Origin: Blumeriella jaapii
Lineage: Eukaryota > Ascomycota > Leotiomycetes > Helotiales > Drepanopezizaceae
Length of the DNA stretch: 64,000 bases
Assembly: GCA_009599575.1 (NCBI GenBank)
Contig: VWND01000019.1
Span: 366,001 to 430,000, forward strand
Reading direction: 5' to 3'
Made by a program: the position numbers and the translations under genes. The notes beneath the pieces are model-generated. The model had not been told where the DNA came from, did not search any database, and was given only the letters and a program-made list of their open reading frames with translations. Positions 11,438 through 22,885 of the stretch are shown piece by piece. The first letter of the stretch is position 1, and the number at the start of each line of letters is the position of its first letter.

Positions 11438-12627
11438 ATGTCGTCGCCTTTACCCGAGGCGTGCGAGACCCGAGCAGAAGCCGAGGTGATGAGCGACTTC
11501 CATCAAAGAATGAAGCGTCTTCCGGCGGTTTTTCCGGCGTGGTACAAGCACCAGGAGATCATGGGCGAACTTACGAGACTCAAGCAGACACGTGCCAAGC
11601 TTCTTGAGACGCAGGTGAAGGTGAGGCCGCTCAACCCTTTATACCAGATCGGATTGGGCTGATATTTCTGCAGCGTGGCGGACCTACTTCTGCTTCAATG
11701 GCAAAGGCTTTGATGCAGACCAGCGCCCTGCTCGAAGAGATTAACGGTTTTCATGACCGAGCCATGCGCCTGAAGAGAGGGTTGACCCGGAAGCGGAACG
11801 AGGCCATAGAACTGATCCATGACTTGGAGAACGCAAAGGAAGTCCAGCACCGAATCGAGCAAAAGGAGAGAGAAAACACCGTCGAGCGCGATGATAGCAT
11901 CACATCAAGTCCGGCATATGACTGGGAGGAGGAGGAGGAGGAGGAGGAGGAGGAGGAGTCTCTGGATGAGAAGGCTCAAGAGAAGGGTCTCGATTTTGAA
12001 GATCGTGCGTCCCGGATCCCCATTGCGTTTGTCTGAAGGCTGACCATTGGAGCAGTGATCAAGAAGGTAAAAGCGGAGGCGGAGGAAATCGAGAAGAGGA
12101 TTGCGTACCACACTTACATGGATGACAACCAGCAAGCCCACAAGAGGATGTTCTGCGAGGCCGTGTCCATGTACGAGTGGGAGCTTGCCGAGTGGTGGAA
12201 GCCCGAAGAGCACATCCCACGCTGCCCATCCGATCAAGTCCGGGACGGCGTGCTGCAATGGTGCTACGACAAGTTCAAGGAGCTCTCTATTGCGCCGGCA
12301 GAGAAATATGTCAAGCTCGAGACTGGTGGCTCTGCGAACGGCGTGCAAGAGGAGCAAGCAGCCGCCGCTCTGGAAGCATCTCGACAGCCATCTGCCAACG
12401 CCGGACTGCTTGCTTTGCCGTACCGTCTCGCCCACGAGAAGCACGACCGCGTTGCAGGCCCGAGCCCGAAGTCCCAAGCCCAGCGCCATGTCGGAGTTGA
12501 CATGTCTTCTAGGGCTACTTCCAACTATGCGTCAAGATCTACTCAGACCGAACAGCGCTCTCGCAGCGAGGAGCCACACATCTGCACCGCTTGCGCCAGG
12601 AAGTACGACTCGAAGACCGTCTACTAA
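11438..12627 (+). CDS. Hypothetical acidic coiled-coil protein, three exons
   Basis: I do not recognise the family. Proposed exons are 11438-11620, 11674-12004 and 12056-12627, which join in frame to 361 residues without needing any correction. Introns are GTGAGG..CAG (53 nt) and GTGCGT..CAG (51 nt). An alternative donor six bases upstream (11615) would remove two residues. Residues about 15-115 are helical and charged with heptad character. A run of about 12 Glu near residue 150 is encoded by a GAG repeat at 11926-11957. Exon 3 begins with another Lys/Glu-rich helix and contains a Trp-rich patch (YEWELAEWW). The C-terminus carries a CxxC pair (CTACARKYD) that might be half a zinc site. The overall look suits a structural or adaptor protein, but no function can be assigned. 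Confidence 0.7.
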
Positions 12628-13254
12628 AGACCCCCAAGTGCCCAGCCGAGTCTCCTGTCATCACTCAGCACCAGGCTGAGAAACGTCGTCACCACCCGCC
12701 AACGTGCCGGCTAGGGGAGTTTCGGAGGGAGATAGAGCAATTGCACATACCGATCGATACTCATGCTGCTCTGATTTCGTGTTGGGGAATGGATGAATAG
12801 AGGCGGACTTGTACCCTCCCTGCCTTTGGTGTTGAGCAAGGATAGGGATCAACAACGGCAGCCAGTTCCAGCATTCACAAAGCAGTAAAGCAGTAAAGCA
12901 AAATGACAAACAAGGACGTGAATCGTCGCCCTCGACGTTGCTTCTTTCGTGTGACACTCGCTGTATGTGAATGCGGACGAGCCGGCCGTACACGAGAACC
13001 TTTTCTGCCTTTGCCAGGCAGAGCGGGAGGAAGGTGAGGTGAGATGATGCTGAAGTCGAGGGAGTGGAAGATTGACCTGGCTTGACCAAGAAGCCGAGAA
13101 GCCGGAGAGGGTGGGAACAGCTGTATATGAGCAGCAGATTCTTGTCTTGAGCATAGCACCTGATCCTGATCAGAGTCTCGGTGTGCACAGCTCTAGCCAG
13201 GAACCCAACCGCGGTCACAACCTCAAGCTCCCAGGGCCCCAGGGCCCCAGCTGC
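12628..13254. other. Convergent intergenic region
   Basis: Lies between the 3' ends of two converging genes. I see no coding sequence. It presumably holds both 3' UTRs and transcription ends. Confidence 0.5.
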
Positions 13255-14383
13255 TCAATCCTCCACCGGCTCGCCCATCACGCCCCCCAGACACCCCCTC
13301 GCAGCAAGCACGCTTCTCTCGAGCGCGCCCAGCTTCGCCCCCAGACTCAGCAGGGCCGGATCCGCACTACTCTCCACACACACCTTCTCCTTCACCCTGA
13401 CCTCCTCGCCCATCCACATGTACACGCCCTCCATCTCGTCGTGCTCGAGGCGCCGCTGGGCCCCAATGGCATAGACGAGCCTGCTGCCCAGCTTGCTCAT
13501 CTCCACGGCCGGCTCCAGCACCCGGATAGTCAGCAGCAGCGACGTGCTCGACGGCGTGAGACTCAGGCTCACGTTCGCTGGAAGCGGAGGCCTGAAGTGC
13601 TGGGGCGAGGTCGGGGAGTGGCTCCATTCCAGCCCGGCGCCGGTGGTCGCGGTGGAGGAGGAGGAGGCGGACGTGGGAGACGTGAGAATCTCGGTGCCGT
13701 GACTAGGGTCCGGCGGTTCTTGGACGGAGGGTTTGAGCATGGCGAGCGCTTCGCGGATGATGGAGTGGAGGAGGCGGAGCTGCGAAGAGATGAAGGAGGC
13801 CGAGTGCCGGTCGCCCGTCCATCGCGTGATATCGATGCAGTCGAGGGACTGGTTGAGGAGGCTTCGGATGTGGGAGAGCGCCGGTAGGGGCAGGGGATTC
13901 GTGGGAGCGACAGAGAGGTTGACAGGTGGGAGGCTTTTGAGACGGAGAGTCAGCGTCTGGTATGTTGTGGTCAGCCCAAGCCGGTGGATCAGGTTGTGTG
14001 CGAAGACGCACAGCACAAGAAAGATGGCTCTCTCTCTGTCTCGGTACTCACCCCTCTGACCACGCCGTCGCCAACCCTCGTAACATGTCCCTTGACATTC
14101 TCACTCCTGGCACTGCTCATGACCAGCGTCGAGCCGGGCTCAATGGGCGCAAGCAAGGCATAGCACTCCTCCAGCCCGCTCTTGAGCTCCGTCAGCTTCT
14201 CCTGCAGCGAGTCGAGCAGCCAGGAGAGTTCGCGGGCCTGGTTGTGAATGATTAGCAGGAGGAGGAGGAGGAGGAGGAGGAGGAGGAGGAGGAGGTCCAA
14301 ATGTGTTGTGCACGTACGGTAGAAGCATCTTCCTCGATTTTCAAGTCGGCGGCGGAGAGGGAGGGCCAGACGGCAGTCGACAT
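13255..14383 (-). CDS. RAV2: RAVE complex subunit 2 / Rogdi-like protein
   Basis: Member of the Rogdi/Rav2 family. In yeast the RAVE complex (Rav1-Rav2-Skp1) binds free V1 and helps assemble V1 with Vo on the vacuolar V-ATPase. Reading on the minus strand, exons are 14383-14318, 14237-14052 and 13956-13255, all joining in phase 0 to give 317 residues. Exon 1 encodes MSTAVWPSLS and ends in EEDAST. Exon 2 begins ARELSWLLDSLQ and contains EPGSTLV and VTRVG, the conserved N-terminal block. Exon 3 carries ITRWTGD..FISSQLRLL and the late block EVRVKEKVCVESS followed by LGALERSV. Intron 1 (80 nt, GTACGT..CAG) contains a long GGA/TCC repeat, and intron 2 is 95 nt with a GTGAGT donor. The gene is divergent from POP7. 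No frameshifts were seen. Confidence 0.88.
14255..14297. repeat. GGA trinucleotide repeat inside RAV2 intron 1
   Basis: About 14 GGA units on the plus strand, a TCC tract in the RAV2 pre-mRNA. It occupies most of the 80-nt intron between branch region and donor. Confidence 0.85.
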
Positions 14384-14643
14384 GTCGGTATAGTTTGTTG
14401 TGAGATGTGGTTGTGGGATGTGGTTGTGGGTTGTAGATATAGATGTAGTTGTAGTTGTAGTTGTAGATGTGATGAGGAGGGAAGAGAGAGAAGAGAAGTG
14501 ATGGGATGGGATCTGGTTCTGCCGCTCTACACCGCCGACCTTCTGGCCGGACTCGGAACGACAACACCACCTCCATCAACATCTCAGCCTTCTCGACCAA
14601 ACACCACCGCCCACATCTCCAACACAACCAGGCCCGCGTGAAA
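14384..14643. promoter_or_regulatory. Bidirectional promoter between RAV2 and POP7
   Basis: Only 260 bp separate the two divergent start codons, so both promoters must lie here. The RAV2-proximal part contains GATGTGGTTGTGG and TAGTTG repeats (about 14402-14472). The POP7-proximal part is C/A-rich. Confidence 0.6.
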
Positions 14644-15265
14644 ATGGCGAGAAAAAGCCCCCGCCCCCGCCCCCGCCATCACCACCTCAACATCTACAGC
14701 GCCATCGAAGCCTCATTCAAAACTCCCCAGGCTCCCCCCAAGTACCTGTCCCCGTTCACCGAAGACCAGGCCCCAGCTGACGCTCCACCCAACAGCCCAC
14801 AGGATCCAGAAGCGGCCACTGCTCCACGCGCCCATCGCCGCCCCGCGCACATCCTCCTCCGTCCAGAAAGCGATCTACGTCTCGGCCTCGACGCCCTTCA
14901 TCAGCACCACCAAGCGCGTGCGCGCCTACCTCGCTGAGATCGAGGCGCGTGCCGCCGGGCCGCTCTCCGTGAACGACGGCCCGCGCGAGCTGTTGAAAGG
15001 CATACGGAACGGGGCTGCGCGCGCCGGGACGAGGGGCGAGGAGGTGCTGATCAAGGGGACGGGGAGGGCGATTGAGAAGGTGGTGAGGATGGCGGCTTGG
15101 TGGGGCGCCCAGAGCGATGTGGTCGTCCGGGTTGGGACGGGGAGTGTTGGGGCTGTGGACGATGTTGTGGAGAGGGATGGCGAGGCTGAGGCTGAGGCTG
15201 AGAATGGAGAGACGAGTAGGGTCCGGCGGGTCAGTTGTCTGGAGGTTGGGATTAGGTTGCGCTAA
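14644..15265 (+). CDS. POP7: Ribonuclease P/MRP subunit POP7 (Rpp20-like)
   Basis: Alba-fold protein subunit of RNase P and RNase MRP. In yeast Pop7 pairs with Pop6 and binds the P3 domain of the RNA for tRNA 5' processing and rRNA processing. Exons 14644-14741 and 14803-15265 join to 186 residues. The 61-nt intron has a GTACCT donor, an AGCTGACG branch region and a CACAG acceptor. It splits a Lys codon so that PPK runs into IQKRPLLHAPI, the expected entry to the conserved region. Alba features are VSASTPFIST, KRVRAYLAEIE, the loop LIKGTGRAIEKVVRMAAWW, VVVRVGTGSVGAVDD and the C-terminal VSCLEVGIRLR. The N-terminal 30 residues are a basic Arg/Pro/His extension. The frame is intact. Confidence 0.9.
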
Positions 15266-16042
15266 GGGCATGGTTGATGAAGGAGTACGGATCGCACTAT
15301 GCTGGTTGAGTGCTGGTTGACTGGCTGGGTGAAGGAAGACAACGCGGGCTCTGTGAGGAGATATATCGGAAAGAGCACGGCTATCGAAATGAAAGCCTCT
15401 CTAGAACCAGCGAACGCCAGGAAAGAGAGGAAGAGAAGAGATACCCCGAGCTCCTCTCAACCTTCCAGCCGATCAGAGGGAAAAGCATCAAGTACAGGGG
15501 CCGCGTAGCCCTCAAAGCATAGAATCCAACAACGTTAGCGTCAAATCAATCTCGACTGTTGTTTTACTTCTGGACACATACAACCCAGCTAGAAGAATAC
15601 CACAATGATAATAATTCAATAACCCCTTTGCCCTTGTTCCCGTTTCACGAATTCAAAACGCTTACGTGTTGGCGAAATACATTATTCACCCCGAGAAAAG
15701 GCATTCGCAAATAACCAAGCATTGTCAGAAGGGAGAAAACCTGTACAGGTGAGTCATGAAATTTCCGTTCATTTTTTCAATCAAGTCTCGATATAAAAAC
15801 CATCAGATCTGCTGCATTGGCAAACAACCCACCCGGATACAGCCAAGACGCCTAAGTATGGCATAACAGAGGAGAACCAAAATCATGGTCTTGCAAAGTC
15901 TTTGTTGTTCAGGCTTCGTTAATTCGAAACTAGTCGTTGATTCGAAACTAGTATTTGGTTTATGGAAGCCTTTCCGGATCTAAAGGAAAAAGCAAAGACA
16001 GTTTCCGTCAAGAACATATTAACCTTGTCAGGCTTACTTTTT

Positions 16043-16179
16043 GTTATCATTCTTGGTCTTGCTGTTATGGCAATCATTCTTGGTCTTGCTGTTATGGTAA
16101 TCATTCTTGGTCTTGCTATTATGACAATCATTCATGGTCTTACCATTATGACAATTTCATTCTTGATCTTACTATCATG
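16043..16179. repeat. 27-bp tandem repeat, about five units
   Basis: Units close to ATCATTCTTGGTCTTGCTGT plus TATGGTA repeat in the same frame. They give a false membrane-protein look (repeated Ile-Leu-Gly-Leu-Ala) in translation. Later units carry more changes. Confidence 0.8.
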
Positions 16180-18726
16180 ATATTGATTTCAGTCAGGCTC
16201 AAAAGGTTGCGGCTTTGGGATAAGACAACGGCTGTAATGCTCCTGAGCGCAAAGATATTTAAGCCATTTTCCATCCTTTTGTTTACTTTCTCGCTTAGCC
16301 AATTTGTGCGTGAGGAAGTCGCAACTTACGAGGCCGTGGCAAAGCACTAGCTAGATGCGGCAGCTGTATGACTCTACGATAGCGAGATATCGAAATTCTG
16401 TGCAGGGGTTGTTCGTACTTAAAGAACGACGCAAGCAGCAGTCAATTGATTTCCGTACAGTTCTCGTTCGAGTATCCATTCAGCACAAGGGCCTTCCAGA
16501 TGTGGGATGTCATCAAGTAGAAATTACAATTTCCATTTTCCAGAAACCAATTACTATCCCAACCCCTCCTCAGATGTCATCTATGTTAGTGGTTTCGCTA
16601 TTGTGATTTTTCTTGATAATTTAGTCTTGCTATTTGTGAGAGCTGACAGTAGCTCTGGAGCCTTTTCTTGTTGTCACTTCTCCAGCTTTTTTTCGCCGGG
16701 AATAATCGATACACCGTATTCCAAGGGGGGAAGGGGGAGCAAATCCTGGAGGAATGTGCATAACCTCTCTTCACATTTTTCAACACCACCCTTTTGCTTT
16801 ATCGATCTCCTTCCCTAATATCTTACTGGGCTGGGTATGTCGTTCTTTGCTCCTTTCTTGGAGAGAATCGTTTTAGAAGCACGGAGTGGGTTTATATACC
16901 TGAGGCAATGCACACAGAATCCAACTAGATTCACCAAGAAAAGAAACCTCTGAGCCGCAGCTTCATGTACGCTAGCTTCAGTGTTTCTTTCGGCTCGTGA
17001 AAAAGCCAAGTAATATAAGAACCACCTCCCACCATGGTCTCAGCTCATCATGGATGATTTGCGACGCAATCCTTTGCACATGGATCGGTACCTGGTGCAG
17101 TGTTGAAGTGTAGCTTATTACCCATTCCACCCTAGCAAAAGACCACAAGTGAGCTTGCATTCTGCGCGCTGCCGTTTAAGGAAAGACTTCTGTCTTACTC
17201 GACAGTATAGCAGTGGGCTATTTGTTTAGGTAGGCGTACAAGACACTGCCAATTTAAACATGGCTATCAACGTCAGGCCCGTTTTCGGGTTTTGTTGTCA
17301 TTTCAATCTTGTTTCCATCAATGATATTAGGCTGTGTTGTTACTCTCCTGTGTTTTTACATGTATACGACATTTACTTCGTTTAATCCACTCCCTTTCCC
17401 TCTGAAACAGGAGCACACATCTGTATTTTCTTAGGTAGGCCCGCTTTGCAAGGTACTCAAAGGATATCCCGATACCCAATTCCCAAAAGAGATAGGAGTG
17501 AAGTCCCGCGGCCTTGTAAATGTTACACTAGTGCTCCTGTTCATCAACTTGAGCCTTCGCTGATGTGCTACTAAGCTGTGGTAAGATCCCTCGCGAAAAC
17601 AAACTGGGAAAATCAGGGATCCAAGAAAACATTTGGAAAGAATCCTTCCGATCATCGGATTAATTCATCATTTTCGTTGGTAACCTATCTCCAACCCTCT
17701 GATCTGAAAAACGCAATATTAATTAAACAGTCATTCATCCCGCTCCTTGCTCCCGTTCCAGCCTCTGTGTCATAGCCTTGGCCAAACACATGTTATTATC
17801 CATTAGCGTAAGCAACAGCAACATGCGTTGTTTGTCACGAATCTAGGCTTCTCGTTCTCGTCGTCAACACCTTTCTTTGGTAGATGCAAACGAAAGCATT
17901 CCCACCGTCAATCCCCTTCTGTCAAATCCTTCTGGTTTTCAATCCTGAAATTCGATCTGAATTAAATTGAATACTAGATACAATATTTCGGTGCCGCTAT
18001 CATAGCACAAAAGCCGTACGCACCTCTCCCTTATCGTCCGCTTACACGTTCATCCTTATTTGGTAGTGCGATTGGAGATTTTTTTTTTTTTGAAATTTTA
18101 CATCCTATTACCTCGAATTCTTACAAGAAAAGATGCTTGAGACGAGATGAGCTTCTTTCCCTAGAAAAACCAACCTCTTTCTCCCCTTTGAATCTTCGAA
18201 TAACTCCGATCCAACAGACGAGCCGAGCTCCTCTTATTCCGCAATGTAGAAAAGGAGAAACTTTGGATCCCGAACCAGCATAGCAAGCTACCAACAATCT
18301 TTTTGAATCATACCAATCTTGCTCGTGTCAGGTCTTAGAATTAGTATTCGCAAGCAGGCTATTCTTGTTCGCTATCAAATGTTTACCCGCCGTCAACATT
18401 GCATATTATCAACACTCGACTGAATATCGAAATCCACTCACATAAACAACAGCATTCCATTCACCTTTTCCTACTAGCCCGCGTTTTGATGTTTTGGAGA
18501 TACATCAATCTTGAAACGTTTACAAGAATCTCAAGTATATTATCATCCCTTTTACATCTACAGGTACTCTCCATTTTCCAAGCGCCTCTTCCCGCTTAAC
18601 TCTGCTTCAGTGTATTGCTCTTTGCGGATTACGTCCAGACTTTGTACAGGCGGAAAGCAATACAATACAGATACCTTTTCCTGGGAGAGTAAAAAAGCAC
18701 TGCGAATGAAAGCTTTTCCATTGTTA

Positions 18727-19660
18727 GCAGCGAGATTTCATAGGCTTTCAATGATTTTGAATTACACGTTTCGCCGTCTTTTTTATCGCCGTCAAATGCA
18801 TTGCTGACTATCAAATATCACTTGCTGTCAGTTTGATTAATATTTTCCAAATCACCTTTCTTTTCCTTTTCCTTTTTTAGCTGCGAGATTTCATAAGATT
18901 GTAATAATTTTGAAATACACTTTCGGCGTTTTTTTTTTTATCGCCGCCAAATGCATTGCTGACTATCAAATATCACTCGCTGTCAGTTTATAAACCAAAA
19001 TTCTTCAAACCACTTTTTCTTTTCCTTTTTCTTTTTTAGCTGCGAGATTTCATAAGATTTTAATAATTTTGAAACATATTTTCGGCGATTTTTTTTTTAT
19101 CGCCGTCAAATGCATTACTGATTATCGAAATATTATTTGCTATCAGTTTGATAATATTTTTCCAAACCATCCTTTTTTTTTTTCTTTTTTCTTTTTTAGC
19201 TGCGAGATTTTATAAAATTTTAATAATTTTGAATTATACGTTCGCCGTTTTGTTTTTTATTACTATCAATTGCATTACTAACTATCAAATATCACTTGCT
19301 GTCAGTTTGACTAATATTCTCCTAACCACCCTTTCTTTTCCTTTTTCTTTTCTAGCGGCGAGATTTTAAAAGATTTCAAAGATTTTGAATTTCACGTTCG
19401 CCGTCTTCTTTTTGATTGCTATGAAATAAATTACTAACTATCAAAATATCATTTGCTATCAGTTTGATAATATTCTCCAAATCACTCCTTTTTTTCCTTT
19501 TCCTTTTTTAGCTGCGAGATTTTATAGGATTTTAATAATTTTGAATTATACGTTCGCCGTCTTCTTTTTTTATTGCTATTAATTGCATTACTGACTATCG
19601 AAATATCATTTGCTGTCAGCTTAACAATATTTTCCAAACCACTCCTTCTTTTCCTTCCAT
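18727..19660. repeat. Satellite array, about 155-bp unit, six copies
   Basis: Copies begin at the motif AGC(T/A/G)GCGAGATTT at about 18727, 18880, 19038, 19198, 19355 and 19510. Each contains AATTTTGAA, a CGCCG stretch with a T-run, ATGAATTGCATT-like and ACTATCAAATATCACTTGC segments, and a terminal CTTTTTCTTTTTTAG tract. The tract before AGCTGCGAG resembles a 3' splice site but no exon can be supported. Copies differ mainly by transitions and by T-run length. Confidence 0.88.
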
Positions 19661-20425
19661 CATTAGAAATCCCAAGAACATGCGTCACTTTGTAAATCTC
19701 GAGGTAATTCAGATACGCCTTTTCTCTTGTATCACACCCATACTTGTACCTGCTACTCTCACAAGCACTCCATAAATCCGTCTCTACACAACAGGTATTC
19801 TTCCTTTTGCAGATTATCATCAGGTTCACAAATCAGCACCCTTACACCCCAGCAAGCCATATTTCTCGCTTACTGATTCACAGGCAACACGCTACCCAAA
19901 CCCAAGTTCCACACTGCAAGCCTGCTGTTCTTTCCTACCTAGACCACACTAACTCACAATCAAGCAAAACTCACTACTTACCTACCTACCTACCTACCTA
20001 CCTGTCTAGATACTTATAGCGTATGAAAGCCTCACATCGATCACGCGGCTTACATTTCTCCTTCTCAACGCACTACCTCCACTCGACACACAAGTGGCAA
20101 CGCAACATCTGTACTGCGCAACCTCAAATCAGACCGTCCACGAGCATGGAAGCTTCCAAGGCGTGCCGAGACGAGACCATCCCGGTCCGAGCGCGAAAGC
20201 TCGAAGCTTTAGAAGGGGTTTGATCTACTGTACAATGTCTGACGGTTTCTCTTCGGGTACCCAACTCCTCATTGCGTACCCACCCGCCTTGCTGTTGAAT
20301 CTTCATATACCGTCCTTCCCTACCTACCATGCCTTCCCTTTGCAAGGAAAGGAAAACGTGAGCAATGAGAACAGACAGACAAATACCTTCCGATACCAGC
20401 CCTAGACTATATACGCAGAACACGG

Positions 20426-20702
20426 GGCCATTCACAAGCACGAACGAAAACAAAAGAATAAAACAGCTACCCCCGTATCAAAAAAAAAGAGGAAAAAAAA
20501 AGGAAAACAGCACGCATTCTCGATTTCCGTTTGTAAATTAGAGCTCTTTTGCTGCGTTGTCTGCTTGTTTGCCTATCTGCCTATTTGCCTGTCTGCCTAT
20601 CTGCCTATCCGTTTGCCCATCTGCCCATCTAACTAGCTAGCTAATACATACGCTCGAATATAGAAAGAAAAAAATCTATAATTCGCTCGATATCGTACGC
20701 CG
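20426..20702. repeat. Duplication, copy A (mutated copy)
   Basis: Near-direct duplicate of 20734-21072. Shared landmarks are GGCCATT, CCCCGTATCAAAA, ACAGCACGCATTCTCGATTT, TTTGCTGCGTTGTCTGC, the CTGCCTAT repeats, GCTAGCTAATACA and CGCTCGATATCGTACGCCG. Where the copies differ, copy A repeatedly has T or A where copy B has C or G, for example in the stretch after GCTCGAAT. This looks like RIP. Confidence 0.8.
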
Positions 20703-20706
20703 CTTT

Positions 20707-20730
20707 GTATATATATATATATATATATAA
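20707..20730. repeat. TA microsatellite at the duplication junction
   Basis: About eleven TA units lie between copy A and copy B of the duplication. Confidence 0.85.
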
Positions 20731-20733
20731 TAA

Positions 20734-21072
20734 GGCCATTTTTATGCACGGACGAGAACGAAAAAATGAAGCAGCTATCCCCGTATCAAAAAACAAAAAA
20801 GAAAGAAAAAAGAAAAAAGAAAAAAGAAAAAAGAAAAAAGAAAAAAGAAAAAAGAAAAAAGAAAAAAGAAAAAAGAAAAAAGAAAAAAGAAAACAGCACG
20901 CATTCTCGATTTCTTCTCTTAGATTGTGGCTTTTTTGCTGCGTTGTCTGCCCATCTGCCTGTCTGCCTATCTGCCTATCTGCCTATCCGTTTCCCACCTG
21001 CCTCGCTAGCTAATACACACGCTCGAATGTAGGAAGAAAGGAAGCCTTGAATCGCTCGATATCGTACGCCGT
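20734..21072. repeat. Duplication, copy B, downstream of NIPSNAP
   Basis: The less mutated copy, ending about 180 bp beyond the NIPSNAP stop codon. It is longer than copy A mainly because of an expanded purine repeat at 20797-20893. Confidence 0.8.
20797..20893. repeat. AAAAAAG heptamer repeat
   Basis: About thirteen units of a seven-base A6G motif inside duplication copy B. Lys/Glu-rich translations here are an artefact of the repeat. Confidence 0.85.
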
Positions 21073-21254
21073 GCCGCGCGAAGAAAATACAAACCGAGAA
21101 CAGGCTCCGAACCCAGCACGGCCGCCCGAGTCCCAGCAAGCGGTCCTGCCTAGCTGGGGACCGGGTGTGGCGTAGACGTGCCTCCTCCACCCGTTCGCTC
21201 TCCTCCCCCGGCCAGCATCCGGATTCCGGTCCACGCATCCACGCACGGCGCCCC

Positions 21255-22348
21255 TCACGCGACCGGACTCCACGGCATCGGCACCAGCACGCGGCTCTTC
21301 ATCGTCTGAATCAGCGGCACCGTCTTGTGCACGGTATCGCCCCAGCCCTCGACGCCCCAGCTCTGCTCCCTCCGCACCTTGCGCTCCTCGAGGTCGGCAA
21401 ACTGCCACAGGTGGTGGACCGTGTTCAGCTCGCCGATCTGCACGAACCAGGCGCCGACGCCCTCCATGACCTCGCGGCGGGCCCTCAGGCCGCGGCGCCA
21501 GTGCGTCTCCCACTCGAGCAGGTTGCCGGGCTTGAGCGTGTAGGAGCGCAACTCGAAGACGCCGCCGAGCTTGCGGGGCGCGGTGGTGGGCCAGAAGGAG
21601 AACTCCTGCATGAGGGACGTCTTCTTGGAGCTGATCAGGGACTTGAGCTTGTGGTCGAAGGCGGGAAAGTCGGGGTGGGCGGCGATGGAGTGCAGGGAGT
21701 CGTGGTAGCCGTGGTAGCGTTGGTATTCCCAGATGTGGACTTGTGTGGTTAGCACGCAGAGGCCGAGGGAGAAGGTCTGAGGAAGGGTCTCGGAGTCGAG
21801 GTCACGAAAGGAGGGGCCGAGCTAGGAAAGAGGCCCGACATAAAGAGACCTACCAAAGGTATCACAATCGCCCACCTCGGTCCGCCAGCTGCCCACGAGA
21901 TGCACCTTGTTCTCCTGCATGCTGGCGATCTTGGGATACCAATGGCCCACCAGCTCGACATACTCATCCACCTTGTCGGGCTTCACCTCGTGAAAGACGA
22001 TGCTGTGGACGTATTTGCCGCGGGCCAGGACCTGGCTGAAGCTGTGCTCGATCTCGCGCTCCATCTCGCGGCCCTCCTTGGTGCCGTAGATGAGGGTGCC
22101 CAGCTTCCCGCGCTTGCTCGCGTCTCTTCTTCTTCCTGGGCGCTGCTCGGCTCCTTCATCTTGTTGCTCATCTCGGCCACCTTCTCGCGGAACTGCTTCT
22201 GCCGGGCGTCGAAGGCGGCAGCGCCCTCGGAGCTGATGTCTGAGAGGGCGGGGGTTCGACCAAGAGGGGGGGTGCCTGCGAATCCTCTCTTGAGGGTGCC
22301 CGTTACGACGGACGCGGCGGAGGGCGTGAGGATGCGCCGGGCGAGCAT
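21255..22348 (-). CDS. NIPSNAP family mitochondrial protein; one-base frameshift in the assembly
   Basis: NIPSNAP-domain protein, a mitochondrial family with a dimeric alpha-beta barrel fold. Its molecular role in fungi is poorly defined. On the minus strand the exons are 22348-21854 and 21739-21255, separated by a 114-nt GTAGGT..AAG intron. Length is about 326 residues once one missing base is restored. The N-terminus MLARRILTPSAASVVTG with later Arg and no early acid is a good mitochondrial presequence. The first domain has FSQVLARGKYVHSIVFHEV and HLVGSWRTEVGDCDTF. The intron is bridged to VHIWEYQRYHGYHDSL. The second domain has FELRSYTLKPGN and VHHLWQFADLEERK. The C-terminus is VPMPWSPVA. 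The frame slips at about 22123-22128 in a GAA repeat (GAAGAGAC for an expected GAAGAAGAC). Flanking conservation is perfect, so I read this as a sequence error. Confidence 0.88.
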
Positions 22349-22885
22349 TGTGGTGGTGGAGGTGTTGGTGTTGTCGGTGTTGGTGGTGTTGGTGGTGTTG
22401 GTGGTGGTGTAGGTGTTGTTGGTGTTGGTGTTGGTGTTGTGTTGGTGTTGGTGTTGGTGGTGTAGGTGTTGTCGGTGTTGTCGTGTCGTTGGTGTTGGTG
22501 TGGTTTCTGAGCTTGTACTTGGAAGTTCCTCTACGGAATGAGGCCGAGAAAGACGTGTATTTGGATGGAGATGTGGTGTACGCGTTGTGTTGGTGTTGGT
22601 GATGGTGTTGTTGTATTTGGAAGGTTGAAGCTCCCTTTGTTTTCATTCACCACAACCTCGAAGCGAAGCGGGGTGCATGCAGTGAAGCTCAGGGTCACGT
22701 GACATAATCCTCACGCCAAGCCCGGAAGCCGATGCGGCTCTGCGGAAACAAAAAGGCCGACGCCGGTCAGCCTCAGGCCACAAGGTCAAACCTCTCACCT
22801 CAACCCTCAAGATGCAACAACCTCAACCTCCGTACAAACATCTCGACAGCCATCGACACGCCTACAACTCACCCACAACATCACA
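22349..22885. promoter_or_regulatory. Bidirectional promoter between NIPSNAP and ATP18
   Basis: The two divergent mitochondrial genes share 537 bp. The NIPSNAP side (22349-22500) is a long GGTGTTGGTGTT array, i.e. CAC/AAC-rich in the NIPSNAP sense and probably part of its leader. A CACGTGAC motif occurs near 22696, a possible bHLH-type E-box. Confidence 0.5.

Larger units (their letters stand above)
15266..20425. other. Gene-free, AT-richer stretch of about 5.2 kb
   Basis: I found no conserved coding sequence on either strand. The stretch has moderate AT content, a 27-bp tandem repeat, a large satellite array and a CTAC repeat (about 19978-20002). Several short frames come from the repeats themselves. 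It may be an older, decayed repeat region. Confidence 0.55.

Noticed and set aside
13703..14011. Frames antisense or out of phase with RAV2 (including long plus-strand ones from 13072)
   Set aside because: RAV2 is spliced, conserved and on the minus strand. The others are compositional by-products.
18399..19369. Small hydrophobic proteins in the satellite region
   Set aside because: The repeated Phe/Leu/Ile translations come from T-rich satellite units.
20705..21032. Lys/Glu/Arg-rich small proteins
   Set aside because: Produced by the A6G heptamer repeat in successive frames.
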